Below the pieces are notes generated by a model. That model saw nothing but the letters and a program-made list of their open reading frames with translations, searched no databases and was not told where the DNA came from. The position numbers were made by a program, and so were the translations under genes. Positions 11,371 to 24,121 of a stretch of 64,000 nt of DNA are shown here, piece by piece. Position 1 is the stretch's first letter. The number at the start of each line of letters is the position of its first letter. Source of the stretch: Nymphaea colorata (Eukaryota > Streptophyta > Magnoliopsida > Nymphaeales > Nymphaeaceae). The DNA lies in assembly GCF_008831285.2 (NCBI RefSeq), contig NC_045149.1:16941035-17005034 (forward strand), in the 5' to 3' direction.

Positions 11371-13558
11371 CTAGGCTTAATTTTAGTTCTTTTAGAAAAA
11401 ACACTTTTTACTCTTCCAATCTTGTCCTCATGTGGGGCTCCTTTTTGTTTTTCTTTTATCTTTTTAGGGGCAATTTTTGTCTTTTTACTCATGTCCTTAG
11501 GGATTGAATTTGTCCTTTGCTTCCACCGGGTTTGACTGTCCTAGATTTTAAAATCTAGCCCTTCTCCTGCACATACACATACACATGTGCACGTATGCGT
11601 GCTTGAATTAAAAAAGGGGCTAATTTTCATGAATTATGAAAAAAAACTGAGATTAGCTTTTCTGCAAGGTATTAACATAGAATTTAACTTCAACCTATAT
11701 AAGATTTTTCAAAATTATCTTTCGGCATTTGTTAAAATTTTAAAACATAGTTGGCCACTGCAACAAAAAATTTATGACTCCGCCCCTAATCGCATCATGC
11801 ATAGCTGTCGAGCGTTCGAGAAAAGAAAATTGGGAAGAAGAAGACAATGATGTCCTCACACTAGTGAGCCATGGTCCATATTAATAGTCTCATCTGTCAC
11901 TCGAGATTTCTAGATCGACCATTGCACATGCCTATAGATTTTTTCTACATGTGAAGATGTCGGTGTTCCAGAATGGTTAATAATAGTTCCCTCCCTATCA
12001 AACCACGTTCTCATATTTTGCACATTTTTTTCTTTTAATTTTAAGAGCAAGCTAGGGTTTTCCATATGCCTACATTTTTTTTTTCTCTTTTAATGATATT
12101 ACTGTTTCACATGTGCGCCAAGACTGTACTGAGACTGTAACATTCTTGTCCATACATGACCAAGATTCCATAAACTGAGAAAACTTGAATGCATGATTTG
12201 TATTCTTATTCGCATAAATACCTCGAAGAACATATATTGTAGTTGACGTTTAGATCTCCAAACAAAAAATTACATTCATGTGATCATACCAAAGCTAACT
12301 AGCATGGGCCACTGCCCACGCTAGTGTGATTTAGTTGGACATAGGTTCAGTAGGTCCAACCGCATGTGGTGCCCACACAAGACTTGAGTTTGTGCCCTGC
12401 AATCACTCATTCTCTTAAATGAGAGAGATCGATTAGTGCCCCTGAACCAAAATTTTTTAACTCTGCCACTGCATGTAATGTCGATAGTTTATTTTCAGAT
12501 CTGTGGATTTGTAGCCCGACCCTCTCCTTCGGACCTGAAATTCATACTTTCTTTACATGTAACATGGATATGAGATCTAGAGTGATGAGATCTCAAACAA
12601 GGATCTCACGTGACCATGGATTTCAGATCAGTCGCATGTATTGATTGAGATCCGAGGGCATCGAACATTACCAAAATGTTTTAAGATTAAAAAACTTGAC
12701 GTATTTATGCATGCCCAGTTTCATCCTTCAATCGAGGGCAAGCGTAAGATTTTCTTTGATAAAATTTCACACTTTTGGTTGATAGACTTAATTTTATATC
12801 CTCTTCAAAAGAAAATAGAAAACGAATTTCAGGGACTTGTGATTATACTCACTAAAATAACTAATATTGAAGAAACGCCTCCAACAGCGTTCATTGCATG
12901 ATATATTGGTTTTAATCTGAACATAACTAGCAATCTAAATCGACCACTAATTTGTTATTATACTCACTTTGTGACAAATCCATGATCATAGAGAATCCGA
13001 AAGTATTCTTTTAAGTATTATTTTAATAATATGTGTATGTATGCGGCCGTAATCCTGGAAGCATCACCTCTCTCAGAAAGGTCCGAATCATCAATCAATT
13101 TCCTACAAAGTGAAGGCGAAAATGTCTATCTTTTTGGTCGGTCATGTCCATTGTTTTTTTTCCCTTGTACGTGGCCTTTGGTGGTCTTATCTCGAGTGAT
13201 TTGAGATCATTGAGAATTCAGATCCATGGCTTTTAGGTAGGATTTTCTTCATATCCGACCTTAAATACCGAGTTTTGATCATGAATAAAGGATTTTTCAT
13301 CTTCTTCTTTCTTTGTTACATAGTGGTAAAATTTAGTGTTTGTTTATGGTGTGAGTTTCATATAAAAGGGATTTTAAATCAGCGGACAATGTTTCCTCCT
13401 TGCCTATGATTACATGAGAGAAAAAGCTTAGGCCCCAGCCAACAATCCACGACAATCTGGAAACAAGGACCTTCACGGGGTGACATAACAAGTCTGACAC
13501 GTAGTGATCTGTCCCTGCTTGGTTTATCTTCCCTTTTCCAGCCACTCAAAATAATTTG

Positions 13559-13561
<3 letters not shown>

Positions 13562-13592
<31 letters not shown>
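13562..13592. repeat. (TA)n microsatellite
   Basis: About 15 uninterrupted TA units in AT-rich intergenic DNA. Confidence 0.95.
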
Positions 13593-13594
<2 letters not shown>

Positions 13595-14533
13595 TTATAG
13601 TATAGTTGCGGTGAAAGATGAGGTAAAATTTATGAGTCCAGATTCAAATTTATTGTAAATGATGTGACTGGTAAAGAACTACTTGTTGGATCATATGAAA
13701 TATTATAATCAAATTGAGCTGTGCGCTAGAAGCAGCCTCCTTATCTTCGACTCGGAGGTTCATTTTTACATGGTGTTTAACGTTTAATAAAAGAAACCAA
13801 ACTTTCTTTCCTTTTAGAATAATCTTGAACGCCTCCACCCAAATAAGAGGTTAGCTTTAGCTGAACGCCTTACTGATGTGCACCTCTTGTGATAGTTTAT
13901 TTAGTAGTGGCTACAAGAAAAAGGAGGACATTATTTAAAATTTATACTTGACAATTGATATACCTTCAACATCTATATCTACTCTCTCCCTCCCTCGAGC
14001 CATCTTCCCCTCCCGCTCTCTCCTCCTTCGTCGGGGAGAAGCCCAGACTAATTCCATAGACGGAGCTCTCGCTGTTGCAGTCGCCTAGATCCGACGGCTC
14101 GCACCCTCTCTCGCCCCCGAGACCGCGCCCCTCCCGCCGTCCACAACGGCCGCCGCCGGTGTGAGTCCTGTCCTCCGTCCCCCGACTTCACGGTGACTCC
14201 TGCTCGACTTCATTCCCGCCACATCTCGCCGTCGGTGCTCACCTTCCGCACGCAGGTATGCCTGCTTCTCGCTCACCACCTCTATCCTTTTTTGTTTGCT
14301 CACTCTTTCTCCTTCACCCTCTACCAGATCGGTGACCGGCTGACCGCCGGTGAAAGTAGCAGCGACGACTGTCACCGTCGTGCTCTTCACATTTAAAAAC
14401 TGTTCGTTGCTTCACGTTTCTGTGGCCCCCTCCTTTCTTTGAATGCGTTCTCAGCATTGAACGCGCCCATTTTTTCTGCTCGTTTATGGATCTAACACCC
14501 TAGCTGCCTCTTGAACACGACTCATATCTCTCT

Positions 14534-14539
<6 letters not shown>

Positions 14540-14568
<29 letters not shown>
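14540..14568. repeat. (TA)n microsatellite
   Basis: About 14 uninterrupted TA units. Confidence 0.95.
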
Positions 14569-14570
<2 letters not shown>

Positions 14571-15177
14571 GAACACACCTAACATTCTTTGAAGTGCATA
14601 ACGATGGTTGGCCGAGTAGCCAACCACTGTTCGCAAGAAAAACCCGATTTCTTTAGAAACTTTATTAAACTGTTCTTTTCTTTTTCTTACAATGGGAAAA
14701 AAGGACATATGCCAGTCTTGCATTCTCTCTGCCAAAAGTGGCAGCTCCCAGCAATAAAACTCTCTCTAAGTCATTTCACTGAGCCACCAGTCAACGGCCT
14801 TTTTTTTTTGTATTTGTTATTTAGAGAATACGTTAACATGAATTTAAATTTATACATTGATTTTAAAATATGCATACGGAGGAAGCCTAAGTCACTAGAT
14901 TCTTTTATTTTCTTTGAGTCGGGCATGTATCACTTCGACTCACCAGTTAAAATGTTATTTTATGTAATATAATTATTTTTATATACATTAATAATTAAAT
15001 TGTAATAATAATATATACATATTATACTTATTATATATATAATAAATAAATAATGATAATAAAATATATTCACAAGCTGGTGACTATTGTCTTGTGGGAT
15101 CTAGATCTAAGTTCTACATATGTGTCGAGTTGATGCCCTCAGGTTTTTTCTTTTTTTCCAACCAGTGGGAAGCGTGC

Positions 15178-15183
15178 ACGTGC
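15178..15183 (+). promoter_or_regulatory. G-box (CACGTG) near invertase start
   Basis: The palindrome CACGTG within GTGCACGTGCCC lies 66 bases upstream of the invertase ATG, in the presumed 5' UTR or core promoter. G-boxes bind bZIP and bHLH factors; a single copy by itself is weak evidence. Confidence 0.35.
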
Positions 15184-15248
15184 CCACCCGTTCCATTTGC
15201 GCCTCTTGTTGTACGTGAGAGGCCAGTTCACCTCCTCTGTGAGATCCA

Positions 15249-18200
15249 ATGGCAGAGATTCAGCCGGAGACAGACCTTGGTCAGGAAAATCTGCACCCTT
15301 ACACCCCTCTGCTGGCGGATCACCGCCCGACTGTTAACTCCTCTCGCCGGAGACCAGTCCAGGTCCTCGCCTCAGTGCTGCTCGCAGTCGTCGGCCTCTT
15401 CGCTCTTCTCGTTTTCTGCGGGATCCAATCGTCAAGGCAGCCAGTTCCGACTGTGGAGAAGAAGGATGATCACCATGAGCCACTGGCATTCCGGCCGGTG
15501 TCTAGAGGGAAACCGGAGGGAGTCTCGGAGAAGGCCTCGCTCGTACGGCCGTCTCCGTCTTTTACCTGGACGAATGCCATGCTCGCCTGGCAACGTACCA
15601 GCTACCATTTCCAACCTGAGAAGAACTGGATGAATGGTATGGCACCTCCATTTTCCTGCACCTCTTTGTCTCCTTCCTTCCTTTATCAAATTTTTTTCTC
15701 GATTATGGTTTCCATTTTTCCTTATTTACTGGAGATTTTTTCTTTGTTGGCTGCCGGACTATGCTCGTTGTTGGCGTTTTTGGATGACATTAGATCCCGA
15801 CGGTAAGCAATCGATTCACAAACTCAATACCTCTGCTTTCTTCCTTTGATCTTTCTCTTGTATCAAAAGAAAAAGAAAAAGAAAACTTCAACCCAAAGAA
15901 ATTTGCAATACAACATTATACGATTAGCTTATCTTGAACTTTGGACTGATTCATACTTAGTTTCCAATTTCGATAAAGAAAGCCACACGCCACAAACTCT
16001 TCAACGATGACGTTTGACACTGTGGGTGCTTGATCTTAAGCCTAATCTAAAACTTGTAATTATCTTTAAAAAAAGTATTTGAAAAACAAAATAAAAAGTG
16101 ACACTGTGATGTGATGCTATGTCTCCTTAATTCATGGATGAGCTTCGATTTGCAGGGCCAATGTTTTATATGGGCTGGTACCATCTGTTCTATCAGTACA
16201 ACCCTGATTCTGCTGTATGGGGAAACATCACATGGGGTCATACCGTGTCCAAGGACTTGATCCACTGGCTGTACCTGGACCTAGCCATGGTTCCCGACCA
16301 CTGGTATGACATCAGTGGAGTTTGGACTGGGTCCGCAACCTTATTGCCAGACGGTCGCGTAGTGATGATCTACACCGGCTCGACGAACGAATCGGTTCAA
16401 GTCCAAAACGTCGCCGTGCCGGCGAATTTATCGGACCCACTCCTCCGCGACTGGGTCAAGTACGAGGGCAACCCAGTGCTGCTGCCCCCTAGAGGGATCC
16501 TCTACAAGGATTTTCGCGACCCGACCACTGCCTGGCTCGGTAAGGATGGCGAGACCTGGTACTTGACCATCGGGTCGAAGGTCAATACGACCGGCATTGC
16601 TCTGGTCTACAACACCACAGATTTCTACAATTACGAGCTAATGGAAGGGGTGCTGCATGCGGTGCCGGAGACGGGCATGTGGGAGTGCATCGACTTCTAC
16701 CCAGTCTCGACCACGAGCACGGCGGGGCTCGATACGTCGACCAACGAGACGGATGTGAAGTACGTGCTGAAGGCTAGCCTGGACGACCTGAAGAAGGACT
16801 TCTATGCGCTGGGGTCCTACGACGAGGGGAACCAGACTTGGACGCCGGACGACCCAGAGATCGACGTGGGGATCGGGATTCGTTACGATTACGGCAAGTT
16901 CTATGCCTCGAAGACGTTCTATGATCAATACAAGGGCAGAAGGATACTGTGGGGCTGGATCGACGAGACGGACAGCGAGAAAACCGATCTGGAGAAGGGG
17001 TGGGCTTCGGTACAGGTAATGTATACTTATCTGAGGTGAATTGAATTAAAAAGAAGAAAGAGCAGATCGTCTTTGTGCTCGATCCTCTGGGTAGGCGCCA
17101 TGTGTTTTGGTAGACAGCCACTCCTTCCTTGCATACGTGGAGGGCACAATCCGAGCACATGGGCTCGTTTTCATGATCAGCAGCCATCTCTGTCTGATCA
17201 TGACATGACCAAGAGTATCTGCTGTGAGAATATGTGCTTGGTTGCCTGCAACGTGTAAAGATAAGGATGGAATAGTCGACGGATTCTGAGTGTATTTAGT
17301 TTAATAGGTGAGAATTAGGTAGACGTCGTTCCTGCTATATGTTTGCTTTCAATTTTAAGCACAAAAGACATCGCATATTTGGTAAATGGCACTGTTAATC
17401 ATGACATGAATTCATATCCACGGCCTCATTTTGGTTTATGATGATGATGAAACTTGTTCCGTTTAATCAATCCAGATATACTGCTATATGTTTGCTTTCA
17501 ATTTTAAAGCATAAAAGACAGCGCATATTTGGTAAATTGCACTATTAATCAAGGCATGAATTCAAATCCATGGCCTCATTTTGGTTTATGATGATGAAAC
17601 TTGTTCCGTTTAATCAAATCCAGGCTATACCTAGAGTTGTGTACCTCGACCTAAAGACAAACAGCAATTTGATACAATGGCCGGTGGAAGAGGTGAAGAG
17701 CCTTAGAAGAACAGAGTTCATTTTTGAGAACATCACTGTTGCGGCAGGATCTGTCCTACCATTGAACATCACTCCTGCTAGCCAGGTACCCTTTTTATCC
17801 CTCTTTCTTGTCTGTTGATTCTTGGTGTATTAAAGGAGAGTACATCACATGCGACTGATTATTGTGTGCCCAACAGTTGGACATCAACATTGAGATGGAA
17901 TTTCCTTATTCAGAGAACACTACAGAGGCGGATGTAACCTACAACTGCACCACGAGCGGTGGCGCTGCCGATCGTGGCGTTCTTGGTCCATTTGGGCTGC
18001 TACTCTTTGCAGATGATAACCTAGATGAGCAAACTGCTGTTTTCTTCTATGTCGCGAAATCTTCCACCGGTGACTTCAGGACTTACTTCTGCCACGATGA
18101 CTCCAGGCAAGTTGGTAATCTATTTTGTGGATTATTTTGCTTACTACTGCTGTTCAACACGGGACAAAACAGAATTCCACTCAGAGCCCAGTTTAGAGGA

Positions 18201-19543
18201 CTTTTACTTTATTTTGCTGGAACCAGCAGCATCTGAAATGCAGGGGAAGCAATCCTTGACTTCAATCGCAGCATATACGCCGCTGTCCTTTGACCGTTAC
18301 ATTCAATGCCTGATCAACATAATTTTTCCAATGGGCAGGTCGTCAAAAGCAACGGATCTTGTTGGGTATACGTATGGAAATACTGTTCCTGTACTCTCTG
18401 GAGAGAAATTATCGATTCGGATACTGGTGAGTAAAAATTTGTTGGTTCTTAACGTTGCCGATTGGCGGCATATCTCAGGGAACAATATCATATGAAGTAG
18501 ATGTCCATGCATTATTGTTTTCTGCATCTCCGAGTGAACAACTTCCACTCATGTGAGTTGAAGTATCTGGAACAAGTGAACAGCGCTAAAGTTTAGGTAA
18601 TTGGCAAACAGAAAATGCAGCACATGCTGCGGAGAGGGAACCTATTTGGAGTGGAGGTCATTTCCAACCATCAGGCAAGTTAACAGCGCTAAAATTTAGG
18701 TTGGACGCATTGATGTGGCGTTCATCTCGAACCATCACACATTAAAAAACCCAGTTGTCATGGGACACAAGTCCTCTCATCTTTAATCCAGTTCTTTAGA
18801 TGTAAATTCTTTGACTACCACCATCCTTAACATTACTGAAAAACCAAATGTAGATGTTCAGATAGATCTTTGAAGAATGAAGGATACCAGAGTATGCAGC
18901 AGTGTGGAGGCTTAATTAGAAAGAAATTGAAATTTTGGTGAATATTTCATCTTACCGCCCGGTTAAGAATCCTTTCCTCCACCTCTAAGGTACCAGACAT
19001 GCTTTCAGTGGCTTATAGTGACACCCCAACTGTGCTTGCAACCTTTTTTCCCTAATTTTCTTTACTGACGTTCATTTTTTCCATCAATTGCATTGGTCGC
19101 CGAAAATTCGGATCATGAAGATCCATAATTTCTTTCCAGGTTGTCACTCGTGCCCACCAGTTAAGCACTGTTATTGGCCATGGTAGCACCCTGTTTCTTG
19201 TGGTGCCCATTAAGATGGCGTGTCCCAAGTGCGAGACATATATGGCCATATGTCGTCAATAATTTCAAAACACAGATTTTTGCATTGCAAAAACTTGGGA
19301 AATCAATGTACAAGATAGAATCCCTTGAGATATGGATTTTTCTGTTTGCAGGTTGATCACTCAATAATTGAAACCTTTGCCCAAGGTGGTAGAATGTGCA
19401 TAACATCTAGAGTGTACCCAACAGAGGCCATCTATGGGGCAGCTCGTGTCTTCCTCTTCAACAATGCATCTGTTCCTATCACCACTACCAGTCTCAACGT
19501 TTGGCAGATGGACTCGGCACATATTCATCCATTTTTTTCATAG
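15249..19543 (+). CDS. Vacuolar acid invertase (beta-fructofuranosidase, GH32)
   Basis: Hydrolyses sucrose to glucose and fructose in the vacuole. Seven exons: 15249-15636, 15794-15802, 16156-17015, 17624-17785, 17877-18106, 18339-18426, 19352-19543; together 642 codons, the usual size. Residues 37-59 form a hydrophobic segment, the membrane-spanning propeptide typical of vacuolar forms, preceded by a PLL motif (20-22) that may help sorting. Catalytic features: the sucrose-binding box reads WMNDPDG (127-133) with nucleophile Asp130; FRDP has Asp254; [10 protein letters not shown] has acid/base Glu309. Ile after WEC, rather than Pro, points to a vacuolar and not a cell-wall enzyme. Trp127 before MND argues for invertase over fructosyltransferase, though transfer activity cannot be excluded. 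Unusual points: Asp132 where most family members have Asn, a GC-AG fifth intron, and a tandem duplication at the 3' end of intron 3. Exon 3 is GC-rich compared with its surroundings. Confidence 0.95.
15794..15802 (+). other. Nine-nucleotide mini-exon of the invertase gene
   Basis: ATCCCGACG between TTAG and GTAAGC. With the last base of exon 1 and the first two of exon 3 it encodes the middle of the sucrose-binding box, D-P-D-G. A mini-exon of this size at this site is a known hallmark of plant GH32 genes; without it the catalytic Asp130 codon is not formed. Confidence 0.93.
17332..17629 (+). repeat. 149-bp tandem duplication at end of invertase intron 3
   Basis: Two units with a period of 149 bases (17332-17480 and 17481-17629) differ at a few positions. 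Each begins CTGCTATATGTTTGC and ends near TTTAATCAA(A)TCCAG. The second unit carries the true 3' splice site and the start of exon 4; the first carries a copy followed by ATATAC. Confidence 0.92.
18107..18338 (+). other. GC-AG intron of the invertase gene
   Basis: Exon 5 must end in phase 2 to rejoin exon 6 (starting G-TCG-TCA). The only donor giving that frame and the conserved Arg is CCAG followed by GCAAGT, a good match to the GC-donor consensus. Nearby GT sites give the wrong phase. The acceptor is GGGCAG at 18333-18338. Confidence 0.85.
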
Positions 19544-19969
19544 TGCAGCAATAGTACCGTCTCTATTTCTTCATTCTTTTTCTTCGGAGGACTTCTCTGG
19601 CCATAAAACCATGTCAGGATCGTCAATGGTAGTACGTTGTGTCACCTGAGGCTCCATAATGGTCGACCATTTTGGGAAGAGGAAGCCCTTATGGGCACAG
19701 AAATAAGGCATACTATTATATGTTCCTAAATTTTGGTTTGAATTGCGTGTACCATTTCTGTATCTTTTCTCTGCATAAAAGTTTCATTCGGCCTGTGAAA
19801 CAGCTACAGTTTTTCGGTCATCTCTGACTTGCTAAACTAAGAGATACACGTTTTGTACTCTACTTGCGTTTTTCTTTGAGGTAGGGACTCCGAGAGAGAT
19901 TCCCTCTTGATCACCTTATTTCTAGCTCATGATCAAATGATCTTTCCTACTGTTAGGGCAATGTGTTTC

Positions 19970-20100
19970 ACTGCCTTGGCATGGTGCAAACTTGGGGTTA
20001 AGATGTCTGATCCCAGGGCTCTATTGCTGCTCCCAAGGGTTCAATTCTCGGTTTCTCTTCACACTCATTTGGACAAAAAGGAAAAAAAATAAAGCAATAC
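19970..20100 (+). mobile_element. Possible tRNA-derived SINE remnant
   Basis: TTGGCATGGTGC resembles an RNA polymerase III A box, GGGTTCAATTCTC further on resembles a B box, and an A-rich tail follows (about 20079-20096). The distance between boxes is longer than in a tRNA. No target duplications were identified. Confidence 0.3.
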
Positions 20101-20566
20101 AAGATTCAAGGTGGAAGTTGTCGGTGCTAGAATTGGCTAAGCCCCAACCTTTGTGGGTGAACTCACTGAGACTTTGTTGAAAATACGGTCATAATGCTGA
20201 GCCACAGGGGTAAGGTTTTAGTTTACCAGGTGCAAGGGAGGCTTCCCTTGGCTTGTTTATGGCCATTTAAACCATAACTATATGTCAAGATGACCGTAAG
20301 TGATTCAAACTTATATGTGAATGTATGATGGGGTTTTGGAGCTTTAAGCATCAGGCTCGAAAATTGAATCCAGTTTCAACCAAGGAAGGAAACATGGCAA
20401 ATTTTTAGCACAAATTTGGAAACGTATATGTTGGTAATAAATCATGCCAGAACAATTGGGAATCAGCGTAGCAGTATGTTAAGATTATGTTGTCGGTAGA
20501 ATTTAATTCGGAGTTGAAGCCTTGAAGGTATATCCAGTTGAAAGTAATTTAAACTCATAAATCTGT

Positions 20567-20890
20567 TAGACCCACCAACATGAATAATGTAAACATTAAT
20601 ATAGAGAAATCTGGAGAAGAATCAATACTCCCAACCACCATGATTAATGTAAACTACCAATCTACATTAATGATAAGCTTTCACCTACCTAGCAGTTAAT
20701 CACATCTAGAATGATCCTAAGCATTCTATAAATAGGTTTAGAACTTTCCTAGTTAGATACAGCTGCCCGCTTTTCCTTGTCTGTAATATTTTCTTTTTGT
20801 AACCTTCTTCCTCGTCAATAAAATCGTTCTTTTTTCTCTCTTCCTCTGCTCAACACCCTAACACACACACACGTTGTTTTTTGCCTTACA
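20567..20890 (+). mobile_element. Copia-like LTR fragment
   Basis: The segment starts TGTTAG and ends TTACA. It carries a TATA-like TCTATAAATAGG (about 20727) and a polyadenylation-type AATAAAA (about 20818), as LTRs do. ATGGTAACAAC follows directly and resembles a decayed initiator-Met tRNA primer-binding site. No gag or pol follows, and no second LTR or target duplication was found, so this is a truncated element. Confidence 0.45.
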
Positions 20891-21222
20891 ATGGTAACAA
20901 CATTGTCCGCTCTTTGAAAAAAAAAAACTCTATAGAAGCAAGAGTTCCTTAGAAACTGGCATAACAACTCCCTTTAAGGAACTAAGAAAAATACTCCTCT
21001 CTCCGTCTCTCATAAATACACAAACACACACAGAAAATTCCCTTATGAAAAGGGATGCAGCAAGATTGAACGCCTAATCGATTTCCCTTATGGCGTAATG
21101 TCTCCCCTCAAATTACGATTGTTTCAAATTCTGATTAAGCTTTGACAGAGTCTTGGGTGATTTTAAGTGGAACGTAGAATGAAGAGTAAAAATTAACAAA
21201 GCCAAAGTTTGAACTTTGAAGG

Positions 21223-21246
21223 CCTTCCTTCCTTCCTTCCTTCCTT
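21223..21246. repeat. (CCTT)n microsatellite
   Basis: Six tandem CCTT units. Confidence 0.95.
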
Positions 21247-22635
21247 TGAGCTTGTTGGGTTAGTGCAAACAGTTGATTTTTCGCATCCATTTTTCTTTTT
21301 CCTTGCCTACTGGTGGCATTACCTATAGAACTGTAAAACTAATGATCATATAGCATAGCTGGTCGGCCCTAGTGGCGCGCAAACGGCAAGATACCTGGGA
21401 AGATCAAATGAAGATCATGATGAAAAACAGCAAGAGCTAGATAAGGGAACTCAAAACGCAGAGGTTCAAACATGATCTCTTAGGTAAGGGAAGAGATAAC
21501 CACCATACTAATAATTATCTAGAAAATCTTCCCACTATGAGATGGATTAACATTTGTAAAGAAGATCTTGAATGCACTTCAACCATTACTTAATAAACTT
21601 ATCACCAGCTCCTCAATAACACATGAAGTGCGGGGTAGAGAGAGCTAAGGTAGTCGTGGGCGTACGCTTCTCAATTGCCGAACCACGTACTTGTGTGTTG
21701 CCCTGTTTCTTCCTCTTCTCTCTGTAAGGCCTCTTAAGTCTCGAAGCAACTATAGATCCGAAGAGCAAGGGAAAGAATGAGGAGTTTCTGCCTCGCTTGG
21801 AGTGTAGGAGTTTCTCTGCTCACTCGAAATGACCATATGTAGGTAGACATTTTTTATCGTCCTCCTTTTAATGATGAAGATAACTCGAAGTAACCAGGAT
21901 AATGCACCAGAAGAAAGTCAAAAACATGTCAAGAGTCGATTATAATGGACTTGATCTACTCGGCATATTGCTATGCTGCGAAAGATCCAAAGATGGTGGA
22001 AATTTTTTAGTTGCAATCATTTCATAGCTAGTAGATATGGGTCCTCCTCTACGCTATTATTTCTCCACTTTTCACGTGGATCACACATCAGATGATGGTA
22101 ACAAATATCTAGGACTTGGGTATTTGATGACCGGTAAAACTTTGAACCAATCGATATTTTTCATCGCTCTATGGACGGCGACAAATTCTTCTGTTCTTTT
22201 GAAGGCACATCGAGTGCATTTCTCCGGTTTTGATGCCCGTTCGTTGTGATAAGCATGTGACACTCAGTAACAGAATGATTTGATCTACAGGGGGAAAAAA
22301 GGCTACTCTTCATCTTCTTTCCCTGCGGACTGGTGGTGGCGGTGGAGGGTTCTAATCCTTTCTGACAGCGTGCCGACAATTGAGAGATAAATATGACTGC
22401 CATTATGAAGAGCGGTATAAGATCCAAACGACAAAAAAACAGCTTCTTTCGCATAGATGGCAGAGTCCAAACGACAACTTCTTTCTACCTTTCTCCATGG
22501 CCTTCAGATATCCGGAGCCACAAATTTGAGGGCCTTGTATATTTCCCTGTAATTTTTTCGTCTTTTCCAGGTCGAGGAAACTAGGTTGAGATGTGAGTTT
22601 TGTGTGACCAGCCACTAAATAGTTTTTCTTTAATT

Positions 22636-22926
22636 TGTTTCTTGTTTTTCCTTTTTTCCCTATATGTCATATATGATTTATTTATAATGTGATCTCTTTT
22701 TCCCAATTGTCCTTTCTTTTACTTTAAATCGGCGTGAGACTGTTGATTTCCAAAAACATTTGTGTATGAGAACAAAATTGAAGAAGGGTATGCACAGCGC
22801 AGTGGCAGGGAACAAACTCAGCCGCTAAAAACACAGCTACAGCTGTCTCTCGCATCCGGAAACCAAAAAGTCAGCATACTAATCAACCCCAAAAAACCAC
22901 AGGCATTACCCAATTTCATATGTTCT
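22636..22926 (+). repeat. Left arm of a long inverted repeat
   Basis: Matches the reverse complement of 23783-24121 over about 290 bases with substitutions and one gap of roughly 40-50 bases. Shared words include ATCGGCGTGAGACTGTTGAT and CGCTAAAAACACAGCTACAG. Confidence 0.9.
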
Positions 22927-23782
22927 AGAAATGAATGTGGGATATGATAGCCGCTTAAGTTGCAATTAGCTAGTTATGTGCTGAATCTCTATAAGAAAAC
23001 GACGCATTGACATGACTGAGAAACAGGGTGTCCATACATTGGTTTCTTGTTAAAAGAGTATTTTCCTCAAGAGTTTGGCCCAAATCAGATGCTCATTCTA
23101 TGTTATTTCTAAGCACCTCGGCCACTGATTTGTGTTATGGTTACTTGACATAGTTGCAGTCTCCCTGTGCCAATAGTTTGAATAGTTGATCCTGCGGCCT
23201 TGCGCAAAGTGATGACGATGCATGTCCTAGTGTTAAGGCATGTTTTATCTTAAAAGAAATCACCATAGTATGCTGTGGAGCTCACAAATCTCTTGTGCCA
23301 CTTTAATTGGAAGGTGCCTGGTGGGGGGCACTCCCCAAGAACTTAACATGAGTGAAGGTGATTCAGCAAAATGGTAGGGTATGGTTTTTGATACTTTGAC
23401 GTGTTTATCGAATCCACTTGAATCAAAATCCATTTGCATCCATGTATGTCAAGTGGGTGATTTCTTTTAAGAAGAAACATGCCTTGCCTGGAGAACATCC
23501 ATTGTCATCACTTCCCAAAAGCCTTAGGTTGAACTTTTCAAACTATTGGCATAGGGAGAACGCAACTATGTCAAATGCCCTTAACAAGGTGATTAGAAAC
23601 AACATAGAACTTTTTAAGGAAAATACTCTTTAACAAGAAATCGGTCTATGGACACTTGCCATCCTACATAGACTCGAAAACTCGATCAATGTGTCGTCTT
23701 CTGATGGAGTTTCAACTTTCAGCACATAACTGGCTATTTACAACTTAAGCGGGTATCATATTCCATGCTTCATGTCTCTGTC

Positions 23783-24121
23783 TTGCAACGTATGAAATTG
23801 CGCAATGCCTGCGTTTTTTTAGCGTTGATTAGTGTAATGACTTTATGGTTTCAGGGTGCGAAAGACAGCTGTAGCTGTGTTTTTAGCGGCCGAGTTTGTT
23901 CCCTGTCTGTACGCTGTGCAAACCCTTCAATTTTGTTCTCGTACATAATTTTTGGGAATAAGAGGTCGACAGCCTACCTCCCCACCATATCCTTATTGGA
24001 AATCAACAGTCTCACGCCGATTCAAAATGAAAGAAAGGGCCATTGAGAGGCCATTGAGAGGAAGAGATTACACTATAAATAAATCATATGTGACAGGAAA
24101 AAAGGAAAAAACAAAATGAAA
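23783..24121 (-). repeat. Right arm of a long inverted repeat, beside the TPP 3' end
   Basis: Reverse complement of the left arm (22636-22926), separated from it by about 860 bases. It begins about 115 bases downstream of the TPP stop codon, so it may overlap the TPP 3' UTR or terminator. It carries an internal GGCCATTGAGA direct repeat (about 24039-24061) and an extra segment missing from the left arm. Confidence 0.9.

Larger units (their letters stand above)
9958..15248. other. Intergenic DNA between PPR and invertase genes
   Basis: Mostly AT-rich non-coding DNA. It contains a GC-rich repeat remnant (11112-11370), AT microsatellites (13562-13592, 14540-14568) and a GC-rich, C/T-rich island at about 13980-14390 with short open frames on both strands that I cannot assign. 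A 187-codon minus-strand frame at 9960-10523 has no recognisable domain. The invertase promoter must lie in the last kilobase; 14950-15070 is very AT-rich and no single TATA box stands out. Confidence 0.55.

Noticed and set aside
14085-14396. Overlapping frames on both strands in a GC-rich island
   Set aside because: No domain, and frames on both strands are expected in GC-rich DNA with few stops.
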